Positions 8,818 to 21,513 of a DNA stretch of 64,000 nt are shown one piece after another. The notes beneath the pieces were generated by a model, which searched no databases, was not told the origin of the DNA, and was given only the letters and a program-made list of their open reading frames with translations. Position 1 is the first letter of the stretch. Each line of letters begins with the position of its first letter. The DNA is from Bipolaris cookei. Lineage: Eukaryota > Ascomycota > Dothideomycetes > Pleosporales > Pleosporaceae. The position numbers were made by a program, and so were the translations under genes. The stretch covers positions 124,001 to 188,000 of the forward strand of contig NRSV01000032.1 in the NCBI GenBank assembly GCA_002286855.1. The letters run 5' to 3'.

Positions 8818-9645
8818 TACACAGAAAATAATATGATATAGACTACATTTTCTGGGCGCAAGGGATTAATATGTGCGATCTAGTGTGTGGCTGTAAGGGC
8901 GTTTTGAAGCTGTTGGGACATACATTGGAGTCGAGCTGGCGACACTAGTCTTACCTCGGTCATACTACGGGCATACAAATGTCAGCAAGGGTATACGCGC
9001 CTTGGCAGGGGAACACATGTCAACAGTCGCAGCCTTGCCTGCTACTGCTGAGTATATAGCTACGTCGATAGCACAGTAACTAGTCGAATCAGTCAAGTCT
9101 TCATTTTAGTGTTTTATGCAACTGCAGTTGTTTGACTCAATTAAGGCCTTTGCCGTGCCAACAGAAGCAGTTGCTTTCGCGTTGCGAGCTGACTCTCCTT
9201 AATATTGTTCTCTGCGCACAATGGTATGGTTACTTGGAATCACAGTACTTGAAATTCTTCGTCCTGTCACTAGTATGGTATTGTTGAACTCGTTACTTGC
9301 CATCCAAAACAAACTTTTGTGATTTACAAACTTTGCCAAATTGAAAATCGGGTGCAGCGACTTGGTGAGTATGTTGTCGTGAAATGAATGAGCAGAATCA
9401 GGTATCCGCACATGAGGCGGCCTTGATGTATTCCCAATCTCACCATAGTCTACCATCTCGGGCGATTCGCCGACGCGAATGGTCGCTTGTTCAGGAACGG
9501 GCGTAGGCAAACAAAGAACCAACTTTCTGATTCGCCTGATCGAAGGCTAGGCCAGTCGCGGGTTGCATGTAGCTAGTGCAGGTGCACGTTTGAACTCCCA
9601 GCAGGTGGAATTGGGTATCTATATTGTGTAAACTGTTATATTTGA
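8818..9645. other. gene-free stretch between transposon block and PBDC1
   Basis: I see no recognisable gene in these 828 bp. A 107-codon minus-strand open frame at 9199-9522 has no family resemblance that I know and no ATG-supported exon context. The left part may be old degraded repeat sequence; the right end is the 3' UTR of PBDC1. Confidence 0.35.
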
Positions 9646-10268
9646 TTATTTTCCCTGCGCCTTCTCGTAGATCCAGTCGTTCAAGCCTTCGCGGTTGCTG
9701 TTTAAATCAGTATTTGATTGGGATTTTACAGGCGGCGCAAACTGACCGTGCGATTTCGATGGCATAGAACTGCATGCGAACAGCAAATATGGTGCCTTCT
9801 TGGTCGTACTCGGTCTTGGGGCTTGCGCGGAGCATGGTGCCGAAGTTGTAGTCCTCAACCTTGTGCTCGTACTCGCTGATGAACTTGCGCCACCGCTCCT
9901 TGCCCTCCTTGCTCTTCATCTCGTCCTCATTCAGCGTGGCGGAGGCGTCGAACTCGGGGAAGTCCTTCTTGAGGTGTTCATAGATGGCATCGTCGATCTT
10001 GGTCAGTCGCAGTTTGGAACCTGGGACTTTTTCAAGAATCTTCCAGTATGTCTCCATGTGCTGCACAACTGCGCATTTGTGTTAGAAGAAGTCGCTTTCA
10101 ATGCGCGTAGTTAGCTGTACCTTTGACGGCGAACTGCTTCTCAATCTACGTCTTTGTTAGCCGACCTGCACCAGCTTTCGCGCTCAAATGCCTGCCCCCA
10201 CATACCTCCTCGAAGTTCTCCGTCTCCTCTGGGTTGATGGCTGTGCCTGCTGGACCTGCTAGAGCCAT
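9646..10268 (-). CDS. PBDC1: PBDC1 family protein (yeast YPL225W homologue)
   Basis: This is a small conserved eukaryotic protein of the DUF757 family. The yeast member YPL225W has been linked to translation-elongation-factor chaperoning; I do not infer more here. Minus-strand exons are 10206-10268, 10121-10145, 9747-10068 and 9646-9697, giving 153 residues, the family's usual size. Motifs are ETYWKILEKVPGSKLRLTKID, FPEFDASATLNEDEMKSKEG, KERWRKFISEYEHKVEDYNF, GTMLR and FYAIEIARNREGLNDWIYEK. The second exon is only 25 nt and the last joins CG|C so that EIARNREG is restored. All introns are GT-AG, 49-60 nt. It is divergent from the WDR6-like gene, with 238 bp between start codons. Confidence 0.88.
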
Positions 10269-10506
10269 TTTTACGGATTATGCGCAAATTTTGGTATGAT
10301 GGTGCCTACAGATAAGAAGATGGGGTGGTTGTGGTGTGAGCTGTGTGCCGCCACTCAGGCGCATAGAATAGCATGGACAAAAAAATCGCAGGAACGCTTC
10401 GTCATTGCCCCGCCTTGCACTCGCAACGGAAGTCGCGCGGGGCTGACTCAACCCCAAATTTCCATCTGCCATATTCTCGCACCTCACGTGCCGTCCTTCG
10501 TCGCCA

Positions 10507-13500
10507 ATGTCACCGACTCTGCATGTGAGCGCGCATTGAGAAAACCTAGACTGCTACTGATCAAAGCAGCATGAATGCACTCGCGTACCCGTGACCGCCT
10601 TGGCCTCGTGCGGCTCCCTGTATATTGCCGCAGAAGGCCCCTTTCTGCGCTTTTATCATGCCAAGGACTCACGATGCATCGCCTCGCAGCGTGTCTTCAA
10701 GGCGCAAGCAGTGCACGGTATACGAATCTATTCGGAACAACATGTGCATGTCGTCAAGCTCATCGCCTGGGGAGGTCGACTAGTCCGTGCCTTTGAGATC
10801 CATTCAGCGGCTGATGATCATGATTGCTTGACTTTTTTTTCATCCAATGTTGCTAAAGCGCCAGACTGGATTTTTGACCTTGCACCTAGACCACGAAGTT
10901 TGACTGATGATACGCCGTATCACAAAGGAATTTGTATCGCTGTTACCGCTCATAATGCTCTGCTGCAAGTGACGGTTCAAAAAACCACAGACACAGCGTC
11001 GGCAGACGGGTGAGCATCCCTGACGCTATCCCCGCTCAATTAGAACATATCCACTGACAAACCTTTTTCAGAGCTATCTCAGTCTGCATCTCAGACTTGA
11101 CATCAAGTTCCCGGTCTATCCTTTACTCTGCGCATTTGTTCTGGGAAAACCTGAACCGGGTCCTTGTTGCTGCTGGTACGGCATTTGGCGAGATCATCTA
11201 CTGGTCATGGTCTGATGACGATGTTGACGGCCAAGCATCTCGTATTCATCGCGTGTTTCTCGGTCACGAAGGATCAATATTTGGCGTCCGGATCTCTGAG
11301 GAGCTCCCAACCGAGTGCTGCCAGAAATTGAAGCGAGTGGTAGCAAGTTGCAGCGATGATCGAACGATTCGAGTATGGGATGTCTCAGACGTGAACACGA
11401 ATGCTACTACAACTAAAGCTGAAAATAATGACGCCGAAGTACCAAGGACGCGCCATACTGGGTTCAGCAATGAGGCTTTTGACGCCCACGAGTTTGGCAG
11501 CTCAGATTGTCTAGCCATCGGTTGGGGCCATCTTTCCCGTGTCTGGACAATACGCTTTCTCGAAACATCACCCCGTAATGGGTCGCTTTTACTTCAATCA
11601 GCTGGGGAAGACGCCACAGCAAGGATTTGGGAACTTTCACCAAATTCTGCAAATAAATCCAATCTTCCGTACAAATTACTAGAGCTGGACTGTGCCGCAC
11701 ACCACAGCGGTAAGAACATGTGGTCTTCAATCATCGTTCATAATCCCACCGGGTTGCAGCAAGTGATAGTTGGAGGGGCCGACAGTAAGATCACATCCAC
11801 ACCGCTGCCTCGAGTTTTGCAGGTCGCAAATGATATACCCCGTGGTGTCGCCGAATACACGGTGAACGATATACTATCATGGGCACAGGCTACTGTTTCT
11901 GGTGGCGCAGATATTTCATTAACCAATGTTCAAAAATCTTCGAAAAAGGCAGAGTTTTTCAGAAGCTATTGCTTTGTAGATGAGACTACTTTCCTACTTA
12001 CGACCAATTCTGGCAAAGTCTTGGTCGCATCCCTGTCTTCTGATTCGGATCGGAACGACACAAGCTTTCTGTCAAGCTCTGTCCTCCTTGGACAGCCCGA
12101 AGACCTTGCCGGCTATTCCGTTTGTGCAAGTAGCTCTCAACCTGGCATTGCATTCATTGCAGGCGCTAACGGCAGCATCTATGTCTACCGTAAAAATGCC
12201 ACGACATTGACCAAAATGTATGCAATGGGTAGTAAGGTCGGCGACATATTCGCCGCGGATGTGCTGGAATCTTCCTCCCGGAATGCGACAGTGTTACTCG
12301 TGACGCTTGTTGGGCAGGGAAAAGCGCAGTTGTTATATGTGGATCCTACACATGATGCGGAAATATCAAAACACGTACAAGTGCCTATATCAGATCAATT
12401 GACGGGATCTGTTGTTACCAGTATGGCCCATCTAAGGACATCCGACAGAGACTTCATAGCTGTTGGGTTTCGTCGTGGCTCAATCGCCTTGTACAGCGTC
12501 AATGTGGATGAAGGCCAAGCCACGTTGGTCAAGGTCATTGAGAAAGCACATAGCGGTGAGACAGTCACTTGTTTGAAATGGATCATCTATCCTGAAGAGC
12601 TACCCCAGGCCCTGTTGTACTCAGTTGGGCGGGATGGATGTCTTACTGTGCATAATATAGGTCTGCCTGTAGGATCCAGCACCTTAGTGCACAACCTTGC
12701 CCTACCATTCGGTCCCAATATAGAGGGCCTGTATTTGCAGGAGGATCATCTACTAGTCCATGGCTTCTCGAGTAAGAAATGGTATCTCTACGATGTCACC
12801 AACGAAGAAGAGGTGATGAGCATCGACACAGGAGGTGCGCATAGAAGCTGGACATATCGCCCACATTTGACACTGGGAGGAACACTTGTATGGACTAGAG
12901 CCTCTAGTATGCATATTTATAGCCAACATGGTATGAACCATACAGTTATCCGGTCTGGTGGTCACGGGCGTGAGATCAAAGCGCTCACCGTATCGCCCAA
13001 GGACTATACAAGGTCTCGCAATCGGCTCATCGCCACAGGCGCCGAGGACACGGATATCAAGCTATTTCAGTATATCGATGGAAATCTGGTTTGTCGAAGG
13101 ACACTGCGGAAACACACGACCGGAATCCAACATCTCCAGTGGTCAGAGAATGGCGACTATCTGTTCAGTAGCGGTGGATGCGAAGAATGTATGTCCCAGT
13201 TTCTTATTGCCGGGCCACAGAACCCATGGTGCAACTTATTGACCATTGCTGCAGTCTATGTATGGCGTTTCCGGGATTTTCCGTCATCGTCTCGTGATAT
13301 TGGTGTCGTTTGTGAGAGTGTCTATACCCCAGAAAGCGAGTATGCGGATCTAAGGATCATGTCTTTCGATGTGACGACTTGCGGCACTGCCCATTTGATC
13401 ACAATGGTGTTCTCGGATTCTAGCATCAAGGTGAGAATTCCTGCTTTATTAACCCAGATTGTAGTTCTGGTATTAATACATTCAGGTATATCGTTACGAT

Positions 13501-14187
13501 CCTGTAGCTGCCACAAAGTGGATTCCTCTCGCCAAAGGTTTCTATTTCACGTCATGCCTTACACAATGCATACATCTATCAGCAACCGCCATCTTGACGG
13601 CTGGTACAGATGGTCATGCAGTGACATGGCCACTCTCGGAGAAGGCACATGGCTTGTCTGCCGAATCTCCGAATGCCATCTCAACATTGACGTGGACTCA
13701 TCCTGCAAAGATACACCAAAATTCTTCCAAGGTCATGGTGTCTCAAAGCCTGGATAATGAAATCATGCTGGTTGTGTCTGGCGGCGATGACGGCAGCCTG
13801 GTATTCTTACTCATGCACTCTTCACCTTCACTTGCAGCTTCGCCGACGACATCATACGCTTCCCCTCCGATACTCGTAAATCGGACACATGCATCAGCTA
13901 TCACGGCATGCGCACTGTATCGGCATGGGTCTCACATAACACTCCTTACGTCTGGGAACGACGAGTGGGTTAGGCAATGGGAAATCACACTACAAGATCC
14001 AGACGCGAAAGGCGAGGATAGTAGTCGACCAGTGACCGAAGACGCCCTGAAGATCCGGAGGCTAGGCAAAATCAAAACAAATGTCGCAGACGTGTCGAGT
14101 ATGGCTGTGTTGGACACAGGTGATGGTACGACATGTGCAAGGATTTTGATATGTGGTGTTGGAATGGAGGTCATCCGTGTTGAGTGA
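10507..14187 (+). CDS. WDR6/Rtt10 (Trm734)-like WD-repeat protein
   Basis: WDR6 proteins partner the Trm7/FTSJ1 methyltransferase for 2'-O-methylation of tRNA position 34. I model exons 10507-10524, 10570-11009, 11072-13188, 13255-13430 and 13486-14187, giving 1,150 residues, the expected size. The N-terminus MSPTLHHECTRVPVTALAS joins an 18-nt first coding exon to the family-typical CGSLYIAAEGPFLRFY. WD units are visible, for example VVASCSDDRTIRVWDV, LLQSAGEDATARIWEL, LIATGAEDTDIKLFQY and AILTAGTDGHAVTWPL. Splicing at 13188/13255 gives SSGGCEEFYVWRFRD. The first exon is the least certain part; the downstream frame has no ATG of its own before residue 7. A cytosolic location is expected. Confidence 0.82.
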
Positions 14188-15509
14188 ATAGGAGATAACA
14201 CAATGGTACATAGACAGGACTGTTAGGAGATGAGGCTGCTGGTGGAGAATAGTTGAAATTGAGAAGAGCGCTGAGCTGTCCGCAGTATCTGTCCCCGTGT
14301 TGTTGCAAGATGGTGGTGACGGTGTGGATCTGCCCATTGCTAGCACTTGCACGCCACGCCTGGCGAGCGACGGCTGTCGATTGGTCACAATCACCCTCCC
14401 CCCTACCGACTGCGTCCGCCAGCAGCAATCCGACAGGGCATCCGACAGCCTTCCGACGCCTACCAGATCAAGACCCAAATCACGACACCCGACGTTACTC
14501 TAAACCCCCCCCCCCGCCTCGGTGAACACCTACACTCTCCCTTCTCAACGAGCAAAACCATTCAACTTAAACTCGGTCATTATACATGCCAATCACATCG
14601 CAAACCCCGATTTAGCCGATACCCATCAGGCCATGCTAATATCTGCATTCGGCTTGTGGGACAATACTGCACATTGCGATTTACAGCACCCCGGGCATAT
14701 ACACGCATCGAAACTTCCATGTGCTCGCCACGTTGCTGTACGAGGTGTGATGGATTGTTTGTGGGGGCGCAGCGGCAGGGGAGCATTACCGACAGTAGGG
14801 ATAGATGGAATTTGGGGCTGGTACAACAGTTCGGCAAAACGTATTTCCAAAGTCTCGTACGTATCAGAAGGTAAGTAAGCTTGATGATTCAAATGGCGAT
14901 TTTAAGAAAGTTGGTAGAATCCACCTTGCATCTTTACACAAACTTGAATAAAACTTGATACGCCTGCTCTAAAAACAACAGAGCGGTCAAACTGTTATTA
15001 TACATATGACTTTGATTGCTTGTATCTATTTGTCGTATGGCGTATGGCGTATCAGATTATTCTTCTCAGAAAAGAACACCAGGCTACACCCTAACCTACC
15101 AGAACCGGGTATCCAAAAAAAGACTTCGTAGTTAGGGTGATTATTCGAATGAAGGACCTATACTAAAAACCTTGGAGTTTTGGCACCGAGATCTCCGTAA
15201 GCGAAAGCAGCAGAATAGCGAACTACGGTTGCGGTGAGGAAGCAGCACAACTAATTATGGTTGCAATGAGGACACGCAGTGCAGCACAGCACGCTACGAT
15301 GCCTACAAATTGGCCATGCTTCGTCTCCTGTCTGTCTCTTCAATCCGATCTCGATTACAAATCCGTTTCAATTCCATTATCCCATCAGCGAAGTGCGTTT
15401 CTCTACAGAGCTTTGGTTTACGTTGTATTCTATTTATATATTTGAAAGTTATTTCATCCCCCCAGAAATGCGATTCCGTATCTACTATAAGAGACAAGGG
15501 GTATCATTA
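14188..15509. other. intergenic region between two convergent genes
   Basis: This 1.3-kb stretch holds the 3' ends of the WDR6-like gene and the type IIC ATPase gene. It contains an 11-C run at 14505-14515, three CGTATGG-type units near 15035-15055, and two similar GGTTGCRRTGAGGA-containing stretches near 15225-15275. Open frames here have no family resemblance. Confidence 0.4.
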
Positions 15510-18500
15510 TTACCAAGCAATCTTCGCAAGCCAGCCCTGTGGCCAATTACGCACGCAATACTTTCTCACTTCGTCAAGAAGCAGCAAACCGGCACCAAAT
15601 GCCGCAGGCAGGAACCAGTGCTCGACGGGGACAGTGGTGGTGTCGATGACGTTTTGCAGAGAAGGAATGTACAGGAAAATGAAGGCGACTACGATGGCGA
15701 AGATCATGGCTGGGAAGAGAGAGAGGTTCTAAGGTATGTGTTAGTTTTGGTGGATAAGGAAGAAAGGGGGGGTGGAGATTCGTACCTGAGTAGCCTTATT
15801 AAAAATAGGGGGTTGCTGGAAGATGCTGAGGCGGCGGGTACGTGTTGCGAGGAGATTGAAAAGTTGCCTGTTGTCGATGATTAGTTTTTTGGTCTCGAAA
15901 ACTGAGATGAACATGAACGTACATGACGACCAGGGTGACAAAGTAGATACTCGACGCCTCGTTTGTAAGTTTGGTTATAAGCTCTGGGCTGTATTTTGGA
16001 TCGTAGTTTCCAAACTTGAGCCACATGGCCGTGAAGGGAATGCCGTTACGCTCGATCCACCAGAAACTCATTGTGAAGGCGAGGAAGCATTGTAGGAGAC
16101 CGACGAAGAAGTAGGCGTGGAAGATGAGGCGGGCGTTGACGAGTTTGTCTTTTTTGATGTTGCGAGGAGGGCGGATCAGGACGTCGGCTTCGGGCTTCTC
16201 GTATGCGAGCGTGACGGCGGCGGCACAATCTGTGAGACAGCAGATGATGATCTAGTAAACATTAGCTTGTATGCTTTAAGAAAAAACTGCGAACCGTGCT
16301 ACTTACCATGAGGAAGGAAGACAGAATCTGCGGGATACCGAAAACAACGTTGGTAACGACAGGCCAGAGCTCACTGAAACTACCAGCTGGCAGCAAGTAC
16401 ACAATGGTCTTCTTGAGGTTGTCGAAAACAAGGCGTCCGTACTTGACTGCTTCGACAACAGCGGCAAAAGAGTCGAGAAGAACCATGTCAGAAGCCTCAA
16501 TGGCAATGTCAGAGCCACCGCCCATAGCAATACCAATATCAGCAGCTTTCAGCGAGGGAGCGTCGTTGACACCATCACCCGTCATACCCACAACATTCTC
16601 TCTGGCCTGGAACTCCTTGACGATACGAAGCTTCTGCTCGGGCGTAGTCCTTGCAAACACAATCTCCTGGTACGCGCACAGCTGATCCCACTGAGCCTCG
16701 TTGAGCGTAATAAGCTCGGAACCACTCAAGACAATTGCCTGCTTCGTCTTGCCAACCGAATTGCCGTAGCGATCCAAAGCAGAGATATCATCGACAATGG
16801 CAGAGTTGGAAATGATACCGCACTCCTCAGCAATTGCCTGCGCAGTGAGTTTGAAGTCGCCAGTAACCATGAAGATGCGGATCGAGGCGCCACGAAGGAT
16901 ACGCACAACATCTGAGATTTCGTCACGAGGGGGGTCGACGATGCCGACGATGCCTACGAATGTGAGACCATCACGGATCGAGGCAAGAACGTCTTTTTCC
17001 TGAACGCCGGAGGTGGCGACTATGGTGGGCTTGCGGGCGAGAAGGATGACACGTTTGCCCTGGCGCGACCAGTCGTCCTTTACACTTTCAATCCACTGGC
17101 GTTTGAGGTCCGACATGACGACTTCTTCGCCTTGTTCGTTCAGAGCGAGTTCGCAGCGGGGTAGGAGGATATCCGGGGCGCCTTTGACGAGCAGGGTACC
17201 GACGCTGGCGGTGCTGGGCTGATCAGCGGCAACCATGATTCTAACCATGAACTTGTTCTTGCTGTTGAAGGCAATCTCAAAAGTCTTCTTCCACTGGTTC
17301 CTGAGCTCATTGACCGAGCCAAATGACTCGGACAGTCGAAGAATAGCTTGGTCCGTTGCGTCGCCGTTGATCTTGCGATCAGCAATAGGCAAGTGCATTG
17401 TCGCGGCGTCGAATTCACCAGAGTTGCAGAGACCACCGACGATGCGGATCTGGTCGATAGCGGCAGGCTTTGGTACTGTACCATCTGTTACGAACTGTGA
17501 CGCGGCCATTTCTCTGAGCGCTGCATCGACAGTGTACGTTTTATCTACCGAACACACATCGGTGACGACCATCTTGTTCTTGGTCAGAGTTCCGGTTTTG
17601 TCTGAGCAGATGACGGAGACGGAGCCCAGTGTTTCGACGGTCTTGAGAGACTTGCAGAGAATCTTGTTCTTGCGCATCATATTTGCGACGATGGTCAAGC
17701 TCGTGGTGAGTGCAATGGGTAGACCCTCGGGGATGACTAGACAAGGAACATAGTTAGTGAATGTTCAGGGAACGTAGGTATCCGGGTATTCTTACAAGCA
17801 ACAGCTGCAGAAACGCAACTGACGATGAGCTGGGGTACGTTGATCCATTTGGGATGCGCTGTTCTCAGCCATGCCGCCCTGAACTGTGTAAGTACAGGTC
17901 TTTTACACTTTGATAGACCAGCCACAAGCTTACCAGAGAATGATGATAAAAACCACAACGCAGAAGATAAAGGCAGAAATGATGAGTACAAAGTGCCAAA
18001 TCTCCTTTTGTAGTGGGGTCATGCCAGTCGTAGGATTTGAAGTGAGCTTTGCGATACGGCCGAAAATAGTATCGTCACCAGTCGCCACACAGACACCCAT
18101 ACAGCTACCAGAAACACAATGCGTTCCTTGCAGACCAATGTTGTTGGTTTCGAGATAGTTGTCTTCGGTTCGGTTCACGGTGGCATTGACTGGTTCGGAT
18201 TCACCTGACAGGCGTTAGTTTCTGTCGCACATAAACACAGACAACAACTTACCTGTAAGAATAGCGCGATCAAACATGGCATCGCTAGAGACTTCAATGA
18301 AACGAATATCAGCGGGAAGCTTGTTTCCCTGCTTGATGATGATGACATCTCCAGGAACCAAGTCCTGAGCTGAGATGCTAGTCTGCGAGCCGCCGCGAAC
18401 CACGATACACTGATCTGGAAGCATAGTACCAATGGAAGCCATGACCTTGCTAGTCGACCAATCCTGCCACGCGTTGAATCCCGCTTGGATGAGCCAGACA

Positions 18501-19130
18501 GCAATCAACACACAGGCAAGCGCCAAGTTGGCGGTCGCTGGGGGATCGCCCAGTGGCTTCCAGGAGACGAATACCAGGATACCAGCAACGATCAGGATAC
18601 TTCCGAAACCACCAAAGAAGTATCCGATCAGCTTGCCCACTAGTCCAGAAGGAGGAGGAGTGATCTTGTTCGGACCATACTGGTTCCTGAGCCGCTTGAT
18701 GTCGTCGTCAGAGAGACCGCGCTCGGTGTTGACAGACAGACGCTGGCACAGGTCGGGGACGGCAAGAGCATGCCATTCCAGGCCCGCCACATCTGCAACC
18801 CAGGGTTAGTATACTGTGCACAAGACGAGTCGAAAAAAGGCCTTAATCACCAATTGCCGCTTTCTCCTTTGCCTTTTTCGTTTCGGCTTGTTTCTCAAGT
18901 TGACGCTCATCAACTTCAATAGACAGTGTGCGGTAAGCAATGGGCAGAGCAGTTTCTGGCTGAACTGTACGAGCTCCGCCAGTGCTGCGGATAGACATGC
19001 TGCCCACGCTGGACCGTCTTGATAACGGCCGCTCATGGCGCCGGTCGTGTGTCACGTATCCATCTGCCTCAGCGGGGAGGTTGAGCTCCCCAAAGCGAAC
19101 ACGGGGGATTCCTTTCTCTTCGTTGTCCAT
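15510..19130 (-). CDS. P-type cation ATPase, type IIC (Na+/K+-ATPase alpha-like)
   Basis: Type IIC pumps drive Na+/K+ or H+/K+ exchange across the plasma membrane. Minus-strand exons are 18851-19130, 18253-18792, 17934-18204, 17796-17878, 16307-17736, 15923-16251, 15786-15867 and 15510-15728. They give 1,077 residues; all seven introns are GT-AG, 48-59 nt. Features in order are a charged N-terminus, LVPGDVIIIKQGNKLPADIR (actuator), LTGESEPV, the membrane-4 motif IPEGLPIALTTSLTIVAN, ICSDKTGTLTKNKM with the phosphorylated aspartate at about residue 437, MVTGDFKLTAQAIAEECGII, and MTGDGVNDAPSLKAADIGIAMG. Four C-terminal membrane spans follow, ending in WLAKIAW. IPEGLP and KSLKTVETLGS favour type IIC over types IIA, IIB and IID. 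No beta subunit gene is seen nearby. The ions moved cannot be told from sequence alone. Confidence 0.85.
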
Positions 19131-21513
19131 ATGAGAGAGCGAGAGAGCGCGGTTGGGCAACAGGTTGGCTCTCAGAGATGACAGTGAAGAGGCGAAGGAA
19201 AGAGAAGGGAGCGCGTTCAGTCAAGCAACGGCTTCGGTCAATTATGTGAAGGGCTTATTTTATATGTGATGCACCACCAGCCCAGCATTGGGATAGCCTG
19301 CCTTACTTTTTTCTTTCTACTTCTAGTAGTATTCCGCCGTAAGGCCAAAAGGCAAGGCTCCAGAATCGCAACGAGCGCTTATCTTGCCTGTCCTTGCTCG
19401 AGCCCGCCTGTATGATTACAAGACCAAGCAAGGCATAGCCGTATACCAGCAACCACAGATGACATGCTTCAGGCCTGTTTCCTGGGCCCGCTCAGCGCGA
19501 TTGGACGCACAAATACCTCATCACATTTGATAGAAAGAAAAAAGGAGCGAAAGAAACGGTGCAGGGACGTGCCTAGTAAAGGCGGCTGTCACATTGCACG
19601 GCAGCGAATGCCATGGCATTGTTGCTACTCCGGTAAGATGGTCGAGTCCAAACTCTTGATGGTTAGCCATGAGCGATTTTCGAATATCCGCCATAGCCAC
19701 ACTCTTAAACAGCAGACTAAGCTTCCCCCGCCTAAACTCCCCCCCCTCCCCCCAAGCTTGCGCGATTTTCCATTTTCTGGGATTTGTATCATAAGTGCCC
19801 TCTCTGGGTCGGCAGTAAAACTTGGTTCTTGTGACTACGGCTTGCTGCTTCGAGAGGGTGCCCCGGTGAAGGATCTCGACGTGGCTGCTGGTGGCTACAC
19901 ACCTACGTACATGTGTACATAACACGTTCCTACATACGCACATACGCGCACACGTAGTATTTAGCTCGTCTCAAACACAGCCTCCCAAGCGCCAAAACGC
20001 CAGCCCTCACCAAAAAAAATCGCATACCGAACAAAAGGATTTTGACATGTGTCTCTCTTGCAGCAATTCACCAACCTAAACGCTTGCCGCCGCCGTGGTA
20101 ACTTTTTCAAGGGGGAGCCAAGCGTCATCAAGCACCTACTACACCGCACAGACAAAACTCCCGGGTATGCAGGGCAAAAACTGTTCCCGTCGCCCACCCC
20201 AGCATTGCAACCACGCGATACCCCCAAAAACAGGCTTAGAGTGGGGGAAGGGCAGTGCAAAAACGACATGAAACGTTCTCGTAGGAGGAATGTGGTTGGT
20301 AGGAACCTATCGTTTTCTTGGTGGGTCAACCCGGGCAACGGACCCGGGCGACGATCAACAAGCCTTTTTTCCCAAGAACTACTAGTAGGGGTGTGTGCCC
20401 AGCCTTTCTTTGAATTTTGTGGGAACGTTTTTTTTTAGTTAAGTTACCGTTACCGCTTTGTTGGATGTGCGTAAGTGGTGGGACTCCCACGATTGTCAAC
20501 GGCTTTGGCGAGGGGTGCCTGCGATCGGCTTCAGCATCCCAATTGTAGGTAGGTTGCGCGTCGATGAGTGTGTGTGGTGTGTGGCATGATTATAGCATAG
20601 TGCAATGGATACGCGCTTGTACATACTGACGTATACGTACGTATGACCCGCTGGCTAGCTGTGCCGTCGGTCAGCGTGTATGCTCCAGAGAACTGCAAGA
20701 TGGGTGCTCGATCGAAGCGATCATGCGATGTGGTGCTTCTCCTAATTCTCTCTCTATGTGTGTGTAGTACGCTGATGTCTCGACGGTTCTGCTTTGTTCT
20801 CCAAAGAACGGTTCTGGGACCGCCCTTGCAAGAGTCGGTCCGCTTCACGTGCAAGAGCACGCTCTGCCGCTCGAGTGTGATTGTTTCGTATTACATACAG
20901 CCGTCTATAAGGCATTCCGTGTCGGTCCCATGCTTTACAGCGCAGATCCCTTGGTTGGCGAGCGCCCTACAGGAACTAGACAGTGACGATCTTAGGTACA
21001 AGTTACTTTTGCTGTGGGTCACTGGCAGGAAGATTGCGTCCTTGTTCATTCCCGTAGACACGCCGATATTGGGACTGGAGCTACTGGGTACGCCCTGTCG
21101 TATAGCATATGCCGCGTGGTTAAACGATGCGATAGACAATCTAGCACGTCGGGACGTTGACTCGATCCATGGGAAGGTTACCCTAGGGCTTGTTTAGGTG
21201 TTTGATAAACTGACAGTTTGGTACCTGGAACTCTCCTAGCTTGGAGGAGGCGACAGGCCATAATGACAAATTCCCCTTGTTAGCTGTGCGGGTTGAACTA
21301 TTACAGGTTAACACAGATGGAGTTATCACTGTACTCTAAGACTATTTTTCGGCAAAATTCTATCAAAAGTTCATCATTTTTCACTGCATTTCTCTCTCTC
21401 CGAATATACAGAAAAGCACACTGCTCAATATCCGTAAACCGTTCGAAACATGACACCACAACATTCTCGCCCTCCTCCTCTAACCCACCTCCTCTCCACC
21501 TCCCAAACCACAA
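19131..21513. other. large intergenic region upstream of the type IIC ATPase
   Basis: This is the longest gap in the window, 2.4 kb. The right part includes the 3' UTR of the FAH-family gene; the left part should hold the ATPase promoter. Open frames such as 20643-21197 (plus) show no family features, no exon structure and low-complexity composition. I cannot exclude a non-coding RNA or an unrecognised short gene. Confidence 0.35.

Noticed and set aside
9199..9522. 107-codon open frame on the minus strand
   Set aside because: No family resemblance, no promoter or splice context, and it sits in likely degraded DNA beside the transposon block.
14347..14878. Overlapping open frames of 118-175 codons
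   Set aside because: Two frames overlap with no motif in either. The region is the 3' side of the WDR6-like gene.
20643..21197. 184-codon plus-strand open frame
   Set aside because: Biased composition without domain, signal or conserved motif. The hydrophobic stretch looks like chance in a pyrimidine-rich region.
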